Shown here: in pieces, positions 8,401 through 10,297 of the stretch
How the letters are laid out: every line of letters starts with the position of its first letter
How positions within the stretch are numbered: position 1 is the first letter of the stretch
Assembly: GCA_024643305.1 (NCBI GenBank)
Contig: JAHENE010000052.1
Coordinates: 1 to 10,297, forward strand
Source of the DNA: Thiobacillaceae bacterium
GTDB lineage: Bacteria; Pseudomonadota; Gammaproteobacteria; Burkholderiales; Thiobacillaceae
Length of the DNA stretch: 10,297 bases
Direction: 5' to 3'
The notes under the pieces: model-generated
Seen by the model: the letters and a program-made list of their open reading frames with translations, nothing else
Told to the model about the DNA's origin: nothing
The model's database searches: none
Program-made: the position numbers and the translations under genes

Positions 8401-8918
8401 ATGAGTTGCAGCCCTCGCGCGAACTGCAGCTTCTGGCAGGCATTATCGTTTCGGTGCGCACCCAGATGACCCGGCGCGGGAAAATGGCCATCGTGCTGCT
8501 TGACGATGCCACGGCGCCGCTTGAAGTGGTGGTCTTCTCAGAAACTTTCGATGCCTATCGTGACTGGATCAAGGAGGATGAACTGCTGATCGTGGAGGGC
8601 AAGGTCAGCGATGACGCCTACTCCGGTGGGTTGCGGGTGACAGCCGACAAGGTCTATGACCTTGCGCATGCGCGCAACCGCTTTGCCAGGCATCTGCACC
8701 TGTCCTGCAACGGACAGTCAAATAGCGCCAAACTAAAAGAAATTCTCTTGCCTTACCGTACCGAGGAAGGGGGCTGTACGGTTACCGTTGCCTATCACAA
8801 CGGCAAGGCCGCCTGCGAAGTCAGCCTGGGCGGGGCCTGGCAGGTTCAACTGCACGAGCATCTGATCGAAACCCTGGGTCAGTGGCTGGAACCAGCCAGC
8901 GTCCAAGTGGTTTATTAG
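5487..8918 (+). CDS. dnaE: DNA polymerase III subunit alpha (replicative polymerase)
   Basis: The catalytic subunit of the replicative DNA polymerase. It has 1143 residues, against about 1160 in E. coli. An N-terminal PHP domain (about 6-270) is followed by the palm with PDFDVDF (401-407), giving catalytic D402 and D404, and KFDFLGLRTL (556-565) with the third aspartate D558. Other landmarks are GPGRGSGAGSL (360-370), NRPGPLGSGMVDDF (638-651) and the YGFNKSHSAAYA helix-hairpin region (749-760). QDSLF at 913-917 is the internal beta-clamp binding motif. The OB fold covers about 980-1060. The PHP domain has lost metal ligands as in E. coli (LRLH for HxH, TDLSN for TDHGN), so proofreading must come from a separate DnaQ. 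The ATG is fixed by homology (FVHLRLHTEYS begins at residue 6) and by an in-frame TAA at 5475. No Shine-Dalgarno is visible, which is odd for so essential a gene. It is transcribed away from the kinase gene. Confidence 0.99.
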   Translation: MSDPSFVHLRLHTEYSITDGLVRVGEAVAKAVESGMPTVGFTDLSNVFGWVKAYKTARGKGVKPVFGCDVWVSNESDPNRPGRALLLVQHREGYRRLCELLTRAYRENLHRGRPEIDPAWFVDGTDGLLALSGGFHSSVAQALLAGNETAAKKQAEMWASAFPGRYYLELQRFGLTETESLIDGLLEIGAEFGIPSVATHPIQFLNADDFKAHEARVCIAEGYLLADQRRPRNFTAEQYFKSPAEMAELFADLPEALSNTVEIAKRCNLSLELGKSKLPQFPTPNNESLDDYIRIRAEEGMAERMAHLFPDEATRTAKYPEYQSRLDFELGTIIQMGFPGYFLIVADFINWGKNNGVPVGPGRGSGAGSLVAYCLGITDLDPLRYDLLFERFLNPERVSMPDFDVDFCQDNRERVIQYVKDKYGHEAVSQIATFGTLGSKSVIRDVGRVLDMPYNYCDKLSKLVPVEGVKPVSLVKALEMEPQLKERFDQEEEVQELFGLAGKLEDLTRNVGMHAGGVLIAPGKLTDFCPLYRQEGSESYVSQFDKDDVEAVGLVKFDFLGLRTLTILDEAVRFVRRHEGMESFRLEDLTLDDPAVYKLFADGNTTAVFQSESRSAKDLEKKLKGDCFEDIIALMALNRPGPLGSGMVDDFIARKQGRQKPEYFHPDLEPVLKSTYGIIVYQEQVMLVAQILAGYSLGGADLLRRAMGKKKAEEMAKQREIFLAGAKKRSVDDKVAGRLFDLMEKFAEYGFNKSHSAAYALIAYHTAWLKAHYPAEFMAATMSSEMTDTDKVRIFFEDSKTNGIEILPPDLNQSGYRFQPVGDRQIRYGLGAMKGTGEAAIGAIVAARDQDGPFTGLFDLCRRVDKRYLNRRVLEALIKGGAFDSINPHRASLMASIAPAMEAADMAARGGGQDSLFGDAAVEAGEMLVDAPIWKEKEQLLQEKSALGFYLSGHPYTGYASELSKFVKQRLNELQPSRELQLLAGIIVSVRTQMTRRGKMAIVLLDDATAPLEVVVFSETFDAYRDWIKEDELLIVEGKVSDDAYSGGLRVTADKVYDLAHARNRFARHLHLSCNGQSNSAKLKEILLPYRTEEGGCTVTVAYHNGKAACEVSLGGAWQVQLHEHLIETLGQWLEPASVQVVY

Positions 8919-8967
8919 CCAAAAAGAGACACTTTTCAGCTTGTTGAGATCAAAGCGAAAAAAGTAG

Positions 8968-8996
8968 TTGATTTATTATTTCTAATATAAGAGAAT
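8968..8996 (+). promoter_or_regulatory. candidate promoter of the small RNA downstream of dnaE
   Basis: TTGATT (8968-8973) and GAGAAT (8991-8996) are 17 bp apart, each matching the sigma-70 consensus at four of six positions. They lie in a sharply AT-rich stretch (about 8955-9004) unlike the surrounding sequence. The predicted start near 9003 falls at the base of the hairpin of the small RNA candidate. The AT-rich stretch also contains TATAAG (8986-8991), which has no well-placed -35 box. Confidence 0.35.
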
Positions 8997-9044
8997 ACTA
9001 ATAACACGATGCGTCATCCCCTGACGCGTTGTGTTGTCTCCTCC

Positions 9045-9069
9045 ATCCTCCTCCTTTGGTGGATTTTTT
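9045..9069 (+). terminator. weak Rho-independent terminator, or second hairpin of the small RNA
   Basis: ATCCTCC (9045-9051) pairs with GGTGGAT (9058-9064), with one T-T mismatch and the 6-base loop TCCTTT. Five T follow. Its left arm and loop contain the CCTCC motifs, so the same hairpin could both terminate and present or hide the anti-Shine-Dalgarno bases. Confidence 0.5.
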
Positions 9070-9097
9070 GCCCGGCATTTTTGCCGGGCATTTTTTT
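9069..9097 (+). terminator. strong Rho-independent terminator
   Basis: The perfect 9-bp stem TGCCCGGCA (9069-9077) / TGCCGGGCA (9082-9090) has a TTTT loop and is followed by seven T. The T-run is on the + strand only. On the minus strand the hairpin is followed by A residues, so it should stop the small RNA and any dnaE read-through but not the converging metG-acyP transcript. Confidence 0.95.
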
Positions 9098-9145
9098 GTC
9101 TGTTGCTAGCCTTTGTGATCGTTCCGGCATGGAAAAGACAATGGC

Positions 9146-9415
9146 TTAGTCCATTTTTTCAAAGCCCGAAAATATCTCTTCAGAGGTTTCTGTGGCTTCT
9201 ATGCTGGCAACTTTGGCCAGAGGTGGGCCGCTCCTGGCCCATGCAAGCAGCGCATCGAGAATGAATTGTGTGCCGCAGATGACGGCCTCAACCTGGCCGT
9301 CTGGAAGATTGCGCACCCAGCCGGTTGCGCCCAATTTCAGCGCTTCCTTGCGCATGGATTCACGAAACCACACGCCTTGCACCCGACCACTAATGAGCAG
9401 GTGCAGACAGGGCAT
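9146..9415 (-). CDS. acyP: acylphosphatase
   Basis: A small cytoplasmic enzyme that hydrolyses acyl phosphates such as acetyl phosphate or 1,3-bisphosphoglycerate to the acid and phosphate. The 89 residues match the usual family length of 90-100 and cover the whole ferredoxin-like fold. The signature GRVQGVWFRES (10-20) carries the phosphate-binding arginine R18. GATGWVRNLPDGQVEAV (29-45) carries the catalytic asparagine N36. The GPPLAKV stretch near residue 64 is also typical. The ATG comes three bases after the metG stop and has no strong Shine-Dalgarno, so it is probably the last gene of a metG operon translated by coupling. It converges on the small RNA and dnaE. No minus-strand terminator is visible after it. 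The physiological substrate in bacteria is not settled. Confidence 0.96.
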   Translation of the reverse strand: MPCLHLLISGRVQGVWFRESMRKEALKLGATGWVRNLPDGQVEAVICGTQFILDALLAWARSGPPLAKVASIEATETSEEIFSGFEKMD

Positions 9416-9418
9416 CCG

Positions 9419-10297
9419 TTATTTCACTTTCATGCCGGGTGTGGCGCCGCTATCAGGAGAAAGAATGTAGAGGCCAGCAGTTTGGCCTTCAGGGTCAGAG
9501 GAGGCCAACACCATGCCTTCGCTGAGCCCGAACTTCATCTTGCGCGGGGCGAGGTTGGCGACCATGACCGTCAGGCGGCCAACCAGGGTTTCTGGCGCAT
9601 AGGCCGACTTGATGCCGGCAAACACCTGTTTTGTTCCAAGCGGGCCCACATCGAGGGTCAGCTTCAGCAGTTTGTCTGCGCCTTCCACATGCTCGGCGTT
9701 GGCGATGCGTGCGATGCGCAGGTCGATCTTGCTGAAATCGTCGATGCTGATGAAGTTGGTTTCTTCGGTCACGGTTTTGCTTTCCTGATGAACTTGCGCC
9801 TCGGCGTGGCGTGCCGGGGCAGGGGGTGCTTCGAGAGATTGCTTGTTGGCTTCAACCAGTGCTTCGATCTGCTTCATGTCGACGCGTGTCATGAGGTGGC
9901 TATAAGGCTGGATCGTGTGGCCGCCGGGCAGGACATCCTTGCTGTCAGTCCAGGCCAGCGGAGAAATATTGAGGAAGCCTTCCACTGCTTCGGCGAGCTT
10001 CGGCAGTACCGGTTTGAGGTACAGCGCCAGCAGACGGAACAGGTTGATGGATACCGTGCAGACTTCATGCAGACGGGCTTCCTGGCCTTCCTGCTTGGCA
10101 ATCTCCCAGGGTTTTTCGTCGTTCACGTACTGGTTGGCCACATCGGCCAGCGCCATGATCTCGCGCACCGCCTTGCTGTATTCTCGAGCATCAAAATGAC
10201 CCGCGATTTCAGCGGCCTTGTCCTGCAGGGCCTGTATCGCTGGATTGGGCGGGCAGGCAGCAAGCTTGCCGTCAAAACGCTTGGCTATGAAACCCGC
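9419..10297 (-). CDS. metG: methionine-tRNA ligase, C-terminal part (5' end outside window)
   Basis: Methionyl-tRNA synthetase joins methionine to tRNA-Met for initiation and elongation. The 292 visible residues, open to the window edge, are the C-terminal half. The HIGH and KMSKS catalytic motifs lie outside. First comes the helical anticodon-binding domain, with [19 protein letters not shown] and [11 protein letters not shown] variable linker rich in A, P, E and Q follows. The last 110 or so residues are a tRNA-binding OB-fold (Trbp111-like): [29 protein letters not shown], and [20 protein letters not shown] near the end. The C-terminal module marks the long, dimeric form found in E. coli. 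It ends in TAA, three bases before the acylphosphatase start. An internal ATG at 10168 is not the true start. Confidence 0.98.
   Translation of the reverse strand, partial: AGFIAKRFDGKLAACPPNPAIQALQDKAAEIAGHFDAREYSKAVREIMALADVANQYVNDEKPWEIAKQEGQEARLHEVCTVSINLFRLLALYLKPVLPKLAEAVEGFLNISPLAWTDSKDVLPGGHTIQPYSHLMTRVDMKQIEALVEANKQSLEAPPAPARHAEAQVHQESKTVTEETNFISIDDFSKIDLRIARIANAEHVEGADKLLKLTLDVGPLGTKQVFAGIKSAYAPETLVGRLTVMVANLAPRKMKFGLSEGMVLASSDPEGQTAGLYILSPDSGATPGMKVK

Larger units (their letters stand above)
9003..9097 (+). ncRNA. putative anti-Shine-Dalgarno small RNA (about 95 nt)
   Basis: Read 5' to 3', the candidate begins with a long hairpin: arms 9002-9016 and 9022-9036, 15 pairs of which three are G-U, with loop UCCCC. 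A CU-rich stretch follows (9037-9054: TCTCCTCCATCCTCCTCC), with CTCC four times. A weaker hairpin with a T-run (9045-9069) and a strong Rho-independent terminator (9069-9097) close it. CCTCCTTT at 9050-9057 equals the anti-Shine-Dalgarno end of 16S rRNA as known for Proteobacteria. The wobble pairs in the first hairpin become A-C mismatches on the other strand, so the structure favours an RNA from the + strand. It has no Shine-Dalgarno or convincing ORF. Anti-Shine-Dalgarno small RNAs, including a growth-inhibiting family in Betaproteobacteria, have been described (recalled, not searched), and this could belong there. The alternative is a structured 3' UTR of dnaE. Size assumes the weak promoter at 8968. 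Confidence 0.6.

Noticed and set aside
9014..9046. Minus-strand ORF of 10 codons preceded by AAAGGAGGAGG
   Set aside because: The ribosome-site-like purine run is just the complement of the anti-Shine-Dalgarno stretch and abuts the ATG with no spacing, so initiation there is unlikely.
9031..9264. 77-codon + strand ORF downstream of dnaE
   Set aside because: It runs across the small RNA stem, both terminators and the antisense of acylphosphatase. It has no Shine-Dalgarno and resembles no family I know.

Overview
This window looks like a chromosomal segment of a betaproteobacterium. The TatC, DnaE, MetG and acylphosphatase sequences are of proteobacterial type, and the DnaE and Amt wording fits the Nitrosomonadales/Gallionellaceae/Methylophilaceae side of the Betaproteobacteria. 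That placement is from recalled family resemblance, not from a search. There are no insertion sequences, CRISPR arrays, tRNA or rRNA genes, and no clear sign of horizontal transfer. Seven protein genes are present, two of them cut by the window edges.

Layout. (1) Bases 1-343: 3' end of tatC on the + strand. (2) Bases 344-503: a regulatory region with a perfect 17-bp NtrC enhancer site and, about 70 bp further on, a sigma-54 -24/-12 promoter. It drives a stand-alone ammonium transporter gene (amt, to 1706). (3) Bases 1820-5252, minus strand: a two-gene signalling unit. The upstream gene is a membrane sensor histidine kinase (periplasmic sensor, PAS, HisKA, HATPase) and the downstream gene is a membrane HAMP-GGDEF diguanylate cyclase. 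No response regulator is visible. (4) Bases 5253-5486: a divergent intergenic region with a perfect 12-bp inverted repeat and a separate 12-bp palindrome. (5) Bases 5487-8918, + strand: dnaE, the DNA polymerase III alpha subunit. (6) Bases 8919-9145: an AT-rich promoter-like stretch, a 15-bp RNA hairpin, a CU-rich anti-Shine-Dalgarno stretch and tandem terminators. I read this as a small RNA gene of about 95 nt. (7) Bases 9146-10297, minus strand: acylphosphatase gene directly behind the 3' part of metG.

How it works together. Most of the window is housekeeping: protein export, replication and tRNA charging. The two accessory themes are nitrogen control of ammonium uptake and membrane signal transduction ending in c-di-GMP. 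The best candidate for something under-described is the small RNA between dnaE and acyP. It carries an 8-nt match to the 3' end of 16S rRNA, a 5' hairpin whose wobble pairs only work as RNA from the + strand, and tandem terminators. The most clear-cut regulatory finding is the complete NtrC/sigma-54 architecture in front of amt.
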